A DNA stretch of 64,000 nucleotides. Source: Sphingomonadales bacterium (GTDB taxonomy: Bacteria; Pseudomonadota; Alphaproteobacteria; Sphingomonadales; Sphingomonadaceae). The position numbers and the translations under genes were made by a program. Position 1 is the stretch's first letter, and each line of letters opens with the position of its first letter. The notes under the pieces were generated by a model. The model had not been told where the DNA came from and searched no databases. It worked only from the letters and a program-made list of their open reading frames with translations. Shown here one piece after another: positions 18,307-27,679 of the stretch. Location of the stretch: assembly GCA_006226685.1 (NCBI GenBank), contig SBGG01000040.1:32508-96507 (forward strand), read 5' to 3'.

Positions 18307-19115
18307 GCATAGCTGCCTCCTCCGCCAGTCATATCTATGCACTGACTCGCCTCACCCCGCAGACCGCAGCAGAACGGATTGAGCGCCCCATTGCGATCGA
18401 AGCCCCCGTTTCGATCGAATATAACGGCATCGCCTATGCGGTGATGATGGCGAGCCCCACTGATCTGGAGGATTTTGTCACGGGCTTCAGCCTGTCCGAA
18501 GAGGTGATCCGATCCCCCGCCGATATTGTGGCGATGGAGATAGCGGAAATAGAGCTCGGCTGGGTTGCGCACGTGACGCTGGCCCCCGAGCGGATCGAAA
18601 AGGTGATGGACCGCGCCCGAATGCGGGTGAGTGAGGGAAGTTGCGGCCTGTGCGGTCTTGAAAATCTGGAGCAGGTGATGCGGCCGCTGCCGATGATCGA
18701 TGCCCGCCCCGCCGCGACCGCCGCCGCGCTGTTTGCCGCGCTCGATGCGCTGGCCGATCATCAACCGCTTTCCCGCGCGACGGGGGCCGTCCATGCCGCC
18801 GCCTTTTGCGCGCCCGATGGCGCCATATGGGCCGCGCGCGAGGATATTGGCCGCCACAATGCGCTCGACAAGCTGACAGGAGCGCTCGCCCGCGCTGGGC
18901 AGGATACCCGCGGTGGCTTCTTCCTGCTGACGGCGCGCTGCTCCTATGAGCTGGTGGAGAAAACCATCCTTGCCCGATGCCCGTTGCTGGTAACGATTTC
19001 CGCGCCATCCAGCCTCGCGATCGAACGGGCGAAAGCGCATGGCCTGACGCTCATCGCCCTTGCCCGGCCCGACGCCATGCTGGTCGCCCATGACCCGCAC
19101 CGCCTCTTTTCCTGA
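18303..19115 (+). CDS. fdhD: Formate dehydrogenase accessory sulfurtransferase FdhD (FdsC role)
   Basis: This 270-aa protein has the FdhD sulfur-carrier loop CGLCG (in EGSCGLCGLENLEQ). Other family blocks are EDFVTGFSLSEEVI, ATGAVHAAAFC, AREDIGRHNALDKLTG and LTARCSYELVEK. FdhD moves sulfur to the molybdenum cofactor and inserts it into the formate dehydrogenase. Its place at the end of the fds operon matches the fdsC gene of other bacteria. I chose ATG 18303, which overlaps the fdsD stop. Confidence 0.94.
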   Translation: MSIAASSASHIYALTRLTPQTAAERIERPIAIEAPVSIEYNGIAYAVMMASPTDLEDFVTGFSLSEEVIRSPADIVAMEIAEIELGWVAHVTLAPERIEKVMDRARMRVSEGSCGLCGLENLEQVMRPLPMIDARPAATAAALFAALDALADHQPLSRATGAVHAAAFCAPDGAIWAAREDIGRHNALDKLTGALARAGQDTRGGFFLLTARCSYELVEKTILARCPLLVTISAPSSLAIERAKAHGLTLIALARPDAMLVAHDPHRLFS

Positions 19116-19191
19116 AGCCAAATCACCTCTTTTTCCCCTTTCCTCCGGATATAATCATCGCCACATGCGTTGTTCGGATAAGGAGAAGATA

Positions 19192-19668
19192 ATGACTGAG
19201 GATATTCGCGCACTGCTGTGGAACAGCATGGCCGAAAGCCCGTTCCTGATGGTGAAGCGAAATGCCGGCAACGATCATGCCGAACCGCTGATCGCTCAGG
19301 TCGATCCCAATGCCCATGGTGCTTTCTGGTTCTATACCAGCCGGGACAATCGCATCGCGCCGGGCGGCCCGGCCATGGCCCAGTTCGTCGCGCGGGATCA
19401 CAGCCTGTTCTGCTGCATCGCTGGCACGCTGGTCGAGGAAAGCGACCCGGCAGTCATCAGCCGATACTGGACGCCCACGCTGGAGGCCTGGTATGATAAA
19501 GGCCGGGATGATCCCAACCTGCTGGTGATGCGGTTCGATCTGGACGATGCCGAAATCTGGAAACCCGACAACAGCATTGAGGGACTGTTCCGCATGATGA
19601 CCGGCAAGGCCGAAGCCCCGCGCGAAATGGGTTTTCACAAAACCATCTCGCTCAAGCACGCGGGATAA
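19192..19668 (+). CDS. Pyridoxamine-phosphate-oxidase-like general stress protein
   Basis: This 158-aa protein has a split-barrel flavin-binding fold of the general stress protein 26 type. It opens with TEDIRALLWNSMAESPFLMVK and contains HGAFWFYTSRDNRIAP and RYWTPTLEAWYDKGRDDPNLLVMRFDLDDAEIW. Members bind FMN or FAD; a reaction is not known for most. ATG 19192 has AAGGAGAAGATA upstream, which decides the start over an in-frame ATG inside fdhD. It may be transcribed with the next small gene, 39 bases downstream. Confidence 0.84.
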   Translation: MTEDIRALLWNSMAESPFLMVKRNAGNDHAEPLIAQVDPNAHGAFWFYTSRDNRIAPGGPAMAQFVARDHSLFCCIAGTLVEESDPAVISRYWTPTLEAWYDKGRDDPNLLVMRFDLDDAEIWKPDNSIEGLFRMMTGKAEAPREMGFHKTISLKHAG

Positions 19669-19707
19669 TCGATTTTCTGTCCTCTTCAGCCTGACAAGGA
19701 GGCTAAA

Positions 19708-19950
19708 ATGAGTTTGCTCACACGCATCGGATTACTCGCCGGGGTCGGCGCGACGCTTTATGCGTTGCTGCGTAAAGGCGGCGGCTGCTCCACCGCGAAG
19801 GAGGAAACCGCCGCCCCGGTCTATTCCTCCGGCGTGATGCGAAATGCGGGGCCTGAAGAACAGCGCGATTCCGACGGGCAGCCATGGGACAAGGTCGACG
19901 AACAGGTCGATGAATCCTTCCCTGCCAGCGATCCGCCCTCCAATTATTAG
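19708..19950 (+). CDS. Small membrane-anchored protein with C-terminal DESFPASDPPS motif
   Basis: This 80-aa protein has one N-terminal hydrophobic segment (LLTRIGLLAGVGATLYALL) and a charged tail ending VDEQVDESFPASDPPSNY. The ESFPASDPP ending recurs in small stress-associated proteins of alphaproteobacteria; no function is known to me. The ribosome site AAGGAGGCTAAA is strong. Its TAG stop (19948-19950) is the first part of palindromic element A2, so the gene ends exactly at the element boundary. Confidence 0.7.
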   Translation: MSLLTRIGLLAGVGATLYALLRKGGGCSTAKEETAAPVYSSGVMRNAGPEEQRDSDGQPWDKVDEQVDESFPASDPPSNY

Positions 19951-20104
19951 GACGGATCGACATTCAGATGATGGCGAGCCGAAAATGGTGATTTTCCGTG
20001 AACCGGCGCGCAGCGTACTTCTTGTACCTGAGCACCGGAAGCGTGGGGAAGCGCCATGTACATGGAAAGCCTGTAGCGCCAAAAACAGACTCGGAAGGAC
20101 AATG
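19947..20104. repeat. Family A palindromic element, copy A2 (right end degraded)
   Basis: The left end TTAGGACGGATCGACATT matches the 18-bp end of copy A1 with two changes. The interior shares AAAATGGTGATTTTCCGTGA, GCGCAGCGTACT and GTACCTGAGCACCGGAAGCG. The apical hairpin is GTAC-ttctt-GTAC: arms are kept but the loop differs from A1 and A3. The right part is eroded to GGACAATG near 20097-20104. The next 182 bases up to valS hold no supported gene; short frames on both strands there lack a credible start. Confidence 0.8.
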
Positions 20105-20286
20105 AACGCCGGGCGTACCGCCCGCTTCCACCTTCGCTCATCGTAGAGACACATGCGCCTCGGGGCATTTCGAGTCGAGAAAAACGGCGCCACGCGCACC
20201 GAAACGCAGCCTGCTCAGGAAAGTCAGGCGCCGGAAGCGCAAAACCACCATGAGCAGGATGCCGACGCCGCAGGCGGCCAGAACAT

Positions 20287-22956
20287 TTAACCCAAACGGA
20301 CCAGCGCCGCCTGCAACCGTTCCGCCTCCGCCGACTTTTCGGCATGGTCGGCCCGCGCCTTCTCGACCGCCTCGGGCTTCGCCTTTTCGACGAAGCTCGG
20401 ATTGGCGAGCCGCCCCGCCAGCGATTTCGCTTCCTTCGCGACCCCTTCCAGCGCCTTGGCCAGACGCGCCTTTTCGGCGGCAATGTCGATCACGCCTTCC
20501 AGCGGCAGCACGAACGTCGCCTCATCGACCACGACCTGCGCCGAACCGCCCGCCGGAGCCGGATCGAACGACCAGCTGTCTATCCGCGCCAGGCGCGAGG
20601 CCGATGCTTTCTGCCGCTCCAGCCGCGTACGGGTCGCCTCCCCGGCGTCCTGCACATGGGCGGTCAGCTTCGCGCCGGGGGTGATGTTGAGTTCGGCCCG
20701 CGCCGCGCGCACTTCGCTCACCAGCCGGATCAGCCAGTCGACCTCCGCCTTCGCCTCGGCGTCCACCACCGCATTCGGGTTCGGCCATTGCGCGACGATC
20801 AGGTCATAAGGACGCTCGCCGAGCGCATGCCACAATTCCTCGGTGATGAACGGCATGAACGGGTGGAGCATGACGAGAATCTGGTCGAGCACCCAGCCCG
20901 CAACCGCCTTCGTCTCCTCATCGATCGATCCCTTGATCAGTTCCAGATACCAGTCGCAGAACTGATCCCAGACGAAATGATAGATCGCATTCGCGGCTGC
21001 ATCGAACCGCAGTTCGGCCAGCGCCTTGTCGAGCGCGGCGACGGTTTCGACCACCTCGCCGATGATCCACGCATTAACCGGCTGAGTCGCCGCCGGGGCT
21101 TCGACCGATGCGCTCGCGCCGATGCCGTTGGACATGGCGAAACGGGTCGCGTTCCACAGCTTGGTCGCGAAATTGCGATAGCCCTCGACGCGCTTCTCAT
21201 CCATCTTCACGTCGCGGCCCTGACTTTCCATCGCCGCCATGAAGAAGCGCAGCGCATCCGCGCCATAGCGGTCAATGAGGCCGAGCGGATCGACCACATT
21301 GCCCTTGGACTTGGACATTTTCTGCCCGTCGGCGGCGCGGACAAGGCCATGGAGATAGAGCCGTTTCCACGGCACCTCGCCCATGAACTCGATCCCCTGC
21401 ATCGCCATGCGCGCATCCCAGAAGAACAATATGTCGAAACCGGAAATCAGCAGGTCATTGGGATAATGCTTGGCCAGCAGATCGGTCTTTTCCGGCCAGC
21501 CGAGCGTCGCGAACGGCCACAGCGCGGAGGAGAACCATGTGTCGAGCACGTCGCTGTCGCGGGTCAGCGCCTTGTTGCCCGCCAGCGCCTGCGCCGCAGC
21601 CTCATCCTCGGCGACATAGACAGCACCATCCTCATCATACCATGCCGGTATCCGATGCCCCCACCAGAGCTGACGGGAAACGCACCAGGGCTGGATATTG
21701 TCCATCCAGTTGAAATAGGTTTTTTCCCAGCTCTTGGGGACGATCTCGATCGCGCCGCTCTTCACCGACTCGATCGCCGGTTTCGCCAGCGTCGCGGCAT
21801 CGACATACCATTGGTCGGTCAGCCAGGGTTCGATCACCACGCCGGAACGATCGCCATAGGGCGTCTGGATCACGCGATCCTCAGCCTCTTTCTCATTCCC
21901 TTCCTTGTCGGCAAAGGTCACGAGCAGCCCCAGTTCATCGAGCGCAGCCACCACTTTGCGGCGCGCATCGAACCGGTCGAGACCGATATAAGCCTCGGGA
22001 ACCAGCCCATCCGCCGTCTGGCAGACATGCGCATCGGCATCGAGCATGTTCAACATCTGCGCGGGGGCAATGCCCGCTCGCTTGCCGACCTCGAAATCGT
22101 TGAAGTCATGCCCCGGCGTGATCTTCACCGCGCCCGACCCCAGTTCCGGGTCGGCATGATCGTCGGCAACGATCCTGATCCGGCGCCCGGTAATCGGCAG
22201 GACAACCTCCTTGCCGATCACGCTCTTATAGCGTTCATCCTCGCCATTCACCGCAACCGCCATGTCGGCGAGCATCGTTTCCGGCCGGGTGGTCGCGACG
22301 ACGATATGATCGCGCCCGTCATCCAGCGTTACCCCATCGGCGAGCGGGTAACGGAAATGCCAGAATTTGCCGAGAACCTCCCGCGTTTCGACCTCAAGGT
22401 CGGAAATCGCGGTCTTGAGGCCGGGATCCCAGTTCACCAGCCGCTTGTCGCGATAGAGCAGCCCTTTATTGTAAAGGTCCACGAACACCTTGACGACCGC
22501 CCGGGTGAAATGCGGGTCCATGGTGAACTGCTCACGGCTCCAGTCCATCGAGCAGCCGAGGCGACGAAGCTGGCCGGTAATCGTGCCGCCGCTCTCCGCC
22601 TTCCATTCCCAGACTTTTTCGACGAACTGGTCGCGCGAATAGTCGGTACGCTTCTCGCCGCGCGCATTCATCTGCCGCTCGACCACCATCTGCGTGGCGA
22701 TGCCCGCATGGTCGGTGCCCACGACCCACAGCGCATCCTTGCCGCGCAGCCGCTCATAACGGATCATGATGTCCTGCAGCGTATTGTCGAGCGCATGGCC
22801 GATATGCAGCGAGCCGGTGACGTTAGGCGGCGGGTTGACGATGGTGAACGGCGCGGCAGCGGGGCGTTCGGGGCGGAACAGGCCACCCTCTTCCCAATGC
22901 TTGTACCAGCGCGCCTCTATGGACGCGGGATCGAATGTCTTGGCAAGTTCGGTCAT
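20287..22956 (-). CDS. valS: Valyl-tRNA synthetase
   Basis: This 889-aa class Ia aminoacyl-tRNA synthetase has the signature HIGH in [11 protein letters not shown] and KMSKS in [10 protein letters not shown]. An editing (CP1) domain lies between them, then the anticodon-binding domain. A C-terminal coiled coil ([23 protein letters not shown] onward) is typical of ValRS. It charges tRNA-Val and edits misactivated Thr. I chose ATG 22956 ([23 protein letters not shown]) since the 40 upstream in-frame residues are not family-like. A terminator separates it from the upstream PopZ-like gene. Confidence 0.98.
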   Translation of the reverse strand: MTELAKTFDPASIEARWYKHWEEGGLFRPERPAAAPFTIVNPPPNVTGSLHIGHALDNTLQDIMIRYERLRGKDALWVVGTDHAGIATQMVVERQMNARGEKRTDYSRDQFVEKVWEWKAESGGTITGQLRRLGCSMDWSREQFTMDPHFTRAVVKVFVDLYNKGLLYRDKRLVNWDPGLKTAISDLEVETREVLGKFWHFRYPLADGVTLDDGRDHIVVATTRPETMLADMAVAVNGEDERYKSVIGKEVVLPITGRRIRIVADDHADPELGSGAVKITPGHDFNDFEVGKRAGIAPAQMLNMLDADAHVCQTADGLVPEAYIGLDRFDARRKVVAALDELGLLVTFADKEGNEKEAEDRVIQTPYGDRSGVVIEPWLTDQWYVDAATLAKPAIESVKSGAIEIVPKSWEKTYFNWMDNIQPWCVSRQLWWGHRIPAWYDEDGAVYVAEDEAAAQALAGNKALTRDSDVLDTWFSSALWPFATLGWPEKTDLLAKHYPNDLLISGFDILFFWDARMAMQGIEFMGEVPWKRLYLHGLVRAADGQKMSKSKGNVVDPLGLIDRYGADALRFFMAAMESQGRDVKMDEKRVEGYRNFATKLWNATRFAMSNGIGASASVEAPAATQPVNAWIIGEVVETVAALDKALAELRFDAAANAIYHFVWDQFCDWYLELIKGSIDEETKAVAGWVLDQILVMLHPFMPFITEELWHALGERPYDLIVAQWPNPNAVVDAEAKAEVDWLIRLVSEVRAARAELNITPGAKLTAHVQDAGEATRTRLERQKASASRLARIDSWSFDPAPAGGSAQVVVDEATFVLPLEGVIDIAAEKARLAKALEGVAKEAKSLAGRLANPSFVEKAKPEAVEKARADHAEKSAEAERLQAALVRLG

Positions 22957-23066
22957 GGCGCGGGCCTTAACGGGATTTAGAGCGAAATGGAACATTGTAG
23001 GACGAGAGAAATCCCGCCCGACGGACACTGGACAGCAGCGGATCGGACAAGAGGCGGAAAACGCAA

Positions 23067-23092
23067 AACGGGGCAAGCGATGCTGCCCCGTT
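23067..23092 (-). terminator. Rho-independent terminator after the PopZ-like gene
   Basis: On the minus strand AACGGGGC and GCCCCGTT form an 8-bp perfect stem with a 10-base loop, followed by TTTTGCGTTTT. It lies 28 bases after the stop of the PopZ-like gene and ahead of valS. Confidence 0.75.
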
Positions 23093-23119
23093 CAAGCCGT
23101 TAGCGGAACCTGTTCAGCC

Positions 23120-23701
23120 TCAGAGCGAGCGGCCGGTAATCCGCGCAATTTCCTTCGCCACCATGCCTTCAACCAGCGTCGGCAGATTGGCGTCCAGCCA
23201 TTGCTTCAACATCGGCTTCAGCATTTCCCGCACCAGCCCTTCCAGCGTATGGTCGCCGGGCGTGGAGGGCGAAACGATCATCGAAGACAGCGCCGCGAGC
23301 GAAGACCGCGCCGCAATTTCACTTTCCACCGAAACGATGGGGCCCTCGGCCGCAGCATCCAGCGATACCGGGGCTTTGACCGCTCGAGTCGTTGCCTGCT
23401 CCTGATGGACCGGTTCGATTTCAGGATCGTCTTCCATGGGATCGATCTCGTCCCCCTTGCCGACCTTCGGCATTTCATCGGTCAGTTCCAGAACCTCATC
23501 GACATAGGAAGGCGAAACATCTTCGGTCACGCCCGCCATGCTCGCCACCACGGCCTTGCGATGCGATTCACGATCCGATTCGCGGCGATAGCGCGCTTTT
23601 CGCCCTCCCTGCGGATCGGCATTTTCCGCATCTTCAGCTATTATGCGTTTGATGGAGGACAATATCTCCTCCATGGACGGTTCCTTGCTCATGTCGCCCA
23701 T
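23120..23701 (-). CDS. PopZ-like polar organising protein (DUF2497)
   Basis: This encodes 193 aa. The N-terminus MSKEPSMEEILSSIKRIIAEDAE is the short conserved helix of PopZ proteins. An acidic, Pro-containing spacer follows. The C-terminal domain (LEGLVREMLKPMLKQWLDANLPTLVEGMVAKEIARI) is the oligomerisation region. In Caulobacter, PopZ forms a polar matrix that anchors the centromere complex. The central spacer here is short, as in many sphingomonads. The start is taken as ATG 23701 (MGDMSKEP); ATG 23692 is possible. It has its own terminator downstream. Confidence 0.85.
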   Translation of the reverse strand: MGDMSKEPSMEEILSSIKRIIAEDAENADPQGGRKARYRRESDRESHRKAVVASMAGVTEDVSPSYVDEVLELTDEMPKVGKGDEIDPMEDDPEIEPVHQEQATTRAVKAPVSLDAAAEGPIVSVESEIAARSSLAALSSMIVSPSTPGDHTLEGLVREMLKPMLKQWLDANLPTLVEGMVAKEIARITGRSL

Positions 23702-23838
23702 CGATAGCCCACCTGTCTCTCGGCCCACCCCATTATGTGGCCGCGCACAATGGCAGTTTATCATAGTGTGTCAAGTTGAAGCAATTCGGTTAACCCGATC
23801 ACCGTGCGGGCGACCGGATCAGGCCCGAAAAAACCGGG

Positions 23839-24474
23839 TCAGAACTGGAATTCGGGACGCTTCACTTCGAAACCCGGCACTTCGGCCATTTCCATATCGG
23901 CAAGGCTCGCAAAACCGATCACATCATTCACCTTGCGCCCAGATACCAGCCGGGTGACGCCGCGCTCCACCAGACCCATGGCAACATGGCCGCCTTCGGT
24001 GAGCTGGGCTGTCAGCGCCGCCGGAAATTCCGGCACGACGCCATCGATGACAATCGCATCATAGGGCGCACCTGCCGCATAGCCCTCGACTCCCTTGCCC
24101 TGCACCCAGGTCACGCCTTCCTGCAGGGCCTCGGGACGCTCATCCTCGCTGACGACCGTCACATCCACGCCCATCGTATCGAGCAGCGCGGCGCTATAAC
24201 CGGTCGCATCGCCCAGCAACAGCACCTTGTCGCCTTCGCCGATCTCGGCGATGGTCAGCAGGCGCCCGGTGGCCAGCGGCGGATTGATCGAACGGCCGTT
24301 GCCAAGCGGAACCGGGCGATCGATATAAGCGGATGCGCGCCGGTCTTCAGGCAGGAAATCCTCGCGCGGCACGCTCGACATAGCGGCAATCACGGCACCA
24401 TCATTGACATCGCTGGTCCGAAGCTGGCTCAGCACCATGGCCTCGCGCATCGCCGCAAAATCAACCTGACCCAA
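23839..24474 (-). CDS. Divergent protein-L-isoaspartate O-methyltransferase homologue
   Basis: This protein is about 211 aa. MVLSQLRTSDVNDGAVIAAMSSVPREDFLPE is the family's N-terminal block, and the SAM-binding region reads KVLLLGDATGYSAALLDTMG. Two key places differ from active enzymes. The usual S-x-PHM segment is replaced by SINPPLATG, and the Gly-rich SAM loop is GDATG. Function as a repair methyltransferase is therefore doubtful. I favour a TTG start at 24474, with GGGAGG five or six bases upstream, over ATG 24501, which has no such site. Confidence 0.78.
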   Translation of the reverse strand: MGQVDFAAMREAMVLSQLRTSDVNDGAVIAAMSSVPREDFLPEDRRASAYIDRPVPLGNGRSINPPLATGRLLTIAEIGEGDKVLLLGDATGYSAALLDTMGVDVTVVSEDERPEALQEGVTWVQGKGVEGYAAGAPYDAIVIDGVVPEFPAALTAQLTEGGHVAMGLVERGVTRLVSGRKVNDVIGFASLADMEMAEVPGFEVKRPEFQF

Positions 24475-24540
24475 ATTCGCCTCCCGAATCACCGCGCCCA
24501 ATGCGCGCTTAAAGACCGATATACAGGCCCTCTAGGGTCA

Positions 24541-24568
24541 AAACCCGATCAGGACAAGGATCGGGTTT
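24541..24568 (-). terminator. Rho-independent terminator of the patatin-bdhA operon
   Basis: AAACCCGATC and GATCGGGTTT form a perfect 10-bp stem with an 8-base loop; on the minus strand it ends in GGGTTTTGACC. It lies 76 bases after the bdhA stop. Confidence 0.7.
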
Positions 24569-24644
24569 CCACCGCACGACGCCTTTCGACATGGAGGGCG
24601 CCCGCCGGGCTATTCATCCGGACCGGCCGCGCTCTCCTCGCCCA

Positions 24645-25442
24645 TCACTGCGCGGTCCAGCCCCCGTCAACCGAGATATTGCTCCCGGTGATGTTGGCCG
24701 CCGCATCTCCGCACAGGAACAGCGCGACCGCCGCAACCTGCTCCACGGTAACGAACTGCTTGGTCGGTTGCCCGGCGAGCAGCACATCGTTCATCACCTG
24801 CTCGCGCGTCATGTTGCGCGCCTTCATCGTGTCCGGGATCTGCTTTTCGACCAGCGGGGTCCAGACATAGCCGGGCGAAATACAGTTGGCGGTCACGCCG
24901 AAGGTCGCCAGTTCCAGCGCGATCGTCTTGGTGAACCCGGCAATGCCGTGTTTCGCGGTGACATAGGCGCTCTTGAACGGCGAAGCGATCAGCGAGTGAG
25001 CCGAGGCGGTCTGGATGATCCGGCCCCATTTCTTTCCCTTCATATAGGGGACAGCCAGCCGCGTGGTATGGAATGCACTGTTCAGGTTGAGCGCGATGAT
25101 GAGATTCCACTTGTCGAGCGGGAATTCCTCGACCGGAGCCACATGCTGCATCCCCGCATTATTGATGAGAATATCAACGCCGCCGAAAACACTGGCGGCC
25201 TCATTCATCATCGCTTCGATCTCTTCGACCTTTGTCAGGTCATGCCCCAGATAAATTGCTTTTGCGCCGCTCGCTGCCTCCAGCCCCTGACGCTCCTGCT
25301 CGATCGCATCCTTGTCGCCGAAACCGTTGATGACGACATTCGCCCCTGCCTCGGCCAGCGTCTTCGCATAAGCAAGGCCGATGCCGGAGGTCGAGCCGGT
25401 GATGAGCGCTGTCTTGCCTGCAAGGCTTTGGACTTGGGTCAT
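24645..25442 (-). CDS. bdhA: 3-hydroxybutyrate dehydrogenase
   Basis: This is a 265-aa short-chain dehydrogenase. The cofactor motif is TGSTSGIGLAYA, NNAG (INNAGMQHVAP) is present, and the catalytic set is S-A-H-S plus Y-V-T-A-K. The C-terminal part (GYVWTPLVEKQIP, then ITGSNISVDGGWTAQ) fits 3-hydroxybutyrate dehydrogenases. It interconverts 3-hydroxybutyrate and acetoacetate with NAD. Its ATG overlaps the stop of the upstream patatin gene (ATGA), so the two are one operon. Confidence 0.92.
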   Translation of the reverse strand: MTQVQSLAGKTALITGSTSGIGLAYAKTLAEAGANVVINGFGDKDAIEQERQGLEAASGAKAIYLGHDLTKVEEIEAMMNEAASVFGGVDILINNAGMQHVAPVEEFPLDKWNLIIALNLNSAFHTTRLAVPYMKGKKWGRIIQTASAHSLIASPFKSAYVTAKHGIAGFTKTIALELATFGVTANCISPGYVWTPLVEKQIPDTMKARNMTREQVMNDVLLAGQPTKQFVTVEQVAAVALFLCGDAAANITGSNISVDGGWTAQ

Positions 25443-26587
25443 GCTTTCTTCTCCTTGAGATGGTCTGGCCGATCGAGATCGAAGGTCGCGGTCGATCCGT
25501 CCAATATATTGCTGGCGATCAGGTCGCCTTTGTGCATCACGCCGTCCACCGCTTCCATGCCCTGCATCCAGTGATCGAGCATGGTGGAGCGTGAAAATTC
25601 GAAATCGCGCGCACCGCTTTCCCAGGCGCGGCTGCGATAAATCAGGTGAACGATGTTGAGCGCACCTTCATTTATCATTCCACGCAGACGCACGACATCC
25701 GGGTCGCCGGCCATCTCCGGCGGCAGCTTGTCGAGCACCCGCCGGATCGCATGATGTTCCATACGGCTGCGCAGATAGCTGTCCGTCACATGCCGGGTGC
25801 GGCTCGAATATTGAATATCCTTCTGCCGTGACCAGACATCGGTCAGCTCCCGCGGCATCGGCCCCTCCGCCGGGAACAGATCGACCTGAAAGACCAGCAT
25901 GTCATCATCACATTGATGATCGACAACATGGGCCAGCGGCGTGTTCGAGACGATGCCGCCGTCCCAATAATGGCGACCGTCTATTTCTATGGGCGGGAGG
26001 CCCGGCGGCAGCGCGCCCGACGCCATGATATGACGCACATCGATCCGGCCATCGCGATGATGCTCGCCACCGGGGCCGCGCGTATCGAAATAAACGAAAT
26101 TGCCGCTCTCGACATCGACCGCTCCGACCGAAAGCCGCACCGGCCCGTCATTCAACAGATCCCAGTCGATCAGGTCGTTGAGGGTTTCGGCGAGCGGCGA
26201 CGTATCATACAGGCTGATCGCTTCCTTCGTCCCCATCGGCTGCAGAAAATTGGGCAGGCTGTGCGGACGGAAAAACCCCGGCACGCCGAAAGCCGCGACC
26301 ACACTTGCGGCGGCGAGATGGGCCGCCTCACGAATATGGTCATTTTCCAGCAGCCAGAAATTGGGCATGCCGCCGCTGACCTTGTTCCAGAAGGCGCGTA
26401 GCTTTGCCAGCCGTTGCTCCGGGGGGTTGCCGGCGATAATCGCGGCGTTGACCGCACCGATCGAAATACCCGCGACCCAGTCGATATCGACATCGAGCGC
26501 GGCAAGCTGCTCATAGACGCCAGCCTGAAAAGAACCGAGTGCGCCGCCGCCTTGCAACACAAGCACGACATGGTCGGGAAGAGGCAT
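25439..26587 (-). CDS. Patatin-like phospholipase (DUF3734 type)
   Basis: This is about 382 aa. The patatin fold is shown by the oxyanion loop VLQGGGALGSFQAG, the nucleophile GISIG and the catalytic DGG in HYWDGGIVS. The C-terminal extension (SRQKDIQYSSRTRHV onward) is that of the family found beside 3-hydroxybutyrate dehydrogenase genes. It may release acyl or hydroxybutyryl groups from storage lipid or polyhydroxybutyrate; this is inferred from the pairing with bdhA. I chose ATG 26587 (MPLPDHVV), preceded by TAAGG; ATG 26632 is in frame but lacks support. Confidence 0.88.
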   Translation of the reverse strand: MPLPDHVVLVLQGGGALGSFQAGVYEQLAALDVDIDWVAGISIGAVNAAIIAGNPPEQRLAKLRAFWNKVSGGMPNFWLLENDHIREAAHLAAASVVAAFGVPGFFRPHSLPNFLQPMGTKEAISLYDTSPLAETLNDLIDWDLLNDGPVRLSVGAVDVESGNFVYFDTRGPGGEHHRDGRIDVRHIMASGALPPGLPPIEIDGRHYWDGGIVSNTPLAHVVDHQCDDDMLVFQVDLFPAEGPMPRELTDVWSRQKDIQYSSRTRHVTDSYLRSRMEHHAIRRVLDKLPPEMAGDPDVVRLRGMINEGALNIVHLIYRSRAWESGARDFEFSRSTMLDHWMQGMEAVDGVMHKGDLIASNILDGSTATFDLDRPDHLKEKKA

Positions 26588-26752
26588 AGGCGCCTTAGCG
26601 CGGCGTCGAAAACTGTGCCGTGAGTGTTCCATTGTGCGGTGCGATATACGCCTTCTCCACTCCTTGATCCATAGCCAAAGGTAAAGTTACAGCCCTTTTT
26701 CTGGTCAAGCCCCGCCTGCTCGCTTAAGAGATTCGCGGAAAGGATTGGAGCG

Positions 26753-27655
26753 ATGCGCCTCGACGACGAACAGGAAAGCAGCAATTACGAGATTCAGACC
26801 GGTCGTTCCGGCGGGATTGGCGGCGGCCTCGGCGGCGGCAATCTGCTCGGCATGTTGCTGCCGCTCGTCGGGTCCAGATTCGGATGCGGCGGAATCGCCG
26901 TCGTCCTCATCCTGATGGCGGTAATGGGCGGCGGGCTCAATCTGGGATCGCTCACCGGGCTTCAGGATGGCGGTGTCACTCCTCACCAGCAAAGCCAGAG
27001 CCCTGCCGGATCGACAGAGCTCACCGATATTCAGCGCATCTCGCTCAAGGTATTGGGATCGACCGAGCGGCGCTGGCAGGAGATTTTCGCGGCGGAGGGC
27101 CAGACCTACCCACCGCCCACGCTGGTCTTCTACAGCCGCAACGGCATGTCGGGATGTGGGGCGGCGCAATCGGCCATGGGACCATTCTACTGCCCGGCGG
27201 ATCGGAAAATCTATCTCGACACCGACTTTTTCAATGAAATGAAAACCCGGTTCAACGCACCGGGTGATTTCCCGATCGGCTATATCATTGCCCATGAGGT
27301 CGGCCACCATATCCAGACGGTCACCGGCCTCTCCGACAAGGTCCGCAAGGCGCAGCAGCGTGCCAGCGAGGCCGAAGGCAATACATTGCAGGTCCGCATG
27401 GAGTTGCAGGCGGATTGCTATGCCGGCGTCTGGGCGGCCCGCGACCAAAATTTGATGGAACCAGGCGATCTGGAGGAAGGCATGCGCGCGGCCCATGCGA
27501 TCGGCGATGATACGCTGATGCAGCAGGCGGGACGTGCGCCGGTCGAGAGCATGTTCACCCATGGCTCCTCCGAACAGCGTATGCGATGGCTGAAAAAGGG
27601 ACTGGATACGGGCAATCCGGCCGCCTGCGACACTTTCGCGGCAAGCACCATCTGA
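26753..27655 (+). CDS. Neutral zinc metallopeptidase (YpfJ family)
   Basis: This 300-aa protein has a Gly-rich N-terminus and one membrane segment (GCGGIAVVLILMAVMGGGLNLG). The extracytoplasmic domain contains HEVGH in GYIIAHEVGHHIQ (zinc ligands and catalytic Glu), a downstream RMELQADCYAGVWA (third ligand region) and the Cys-containing PFYCPADRKIYLD. These mark the YpfJ/zinc-metallopeptidase family, whose substrates are unknown. An AAGGA site is eight bases ahead of ATG 26753. It is divergent from the patatin gene. Confidence 0.9.
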   Translation: MRLDDEQESSNYEIQTGRSGGIGGGLGGGNLLGMLLPLVGSRFGCGGIAVVLILMAVMGGGLNLGSLTGLQDGGVTPHQQSQSPAGSTELTDIQRISLKVLGSTERRWQEIFAAEGQTYPPPTLVFYSRNGMSGCGAAQSAMGPFYCPADRKIYLDTDFFNEMKTRFNAPGDFPIGYIIAHEVGHHIQTVTGLSDKVRKAQQRASEAEGNTLQVRMELQADCYAGVWAARDQNLMEPGDLEEGMRAAHAIGDDTLMQQAGRAPVESMFTHGSSEQRMRWLKKGLDTGNPAACDTFAASTI

Positions 27656-27679
27656 AGCCAGCTTCTATTGCAGGTTGAG

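Noticed and set aside
20120-20290. Small frames between element A2 and valS, including a minus-strand segment with a VLAACGVGILLMVVLRF membrane-like run and a 45-codon plus-strand frame
   Set aside because: The minus-strand frame has no start codon ahead of the hydrophobic run, and the plus-strand frame lacks a ribosome site; neither can be supported alone.
20344-22980. 878-codon plus-strand frame antisense to valS
   Set aside because: It is the complement of a clear valS coding region in GC-rich DNA; no family motif, no ribosome site and Arg/His-rich shadow composition.
24532-24545. CTAGGGTCA near the bdhA terminator, similar to a family B end
   Set aside because: Only nine bases match, no partner end is nearby, and the hairpin there is well explained as a terminator.
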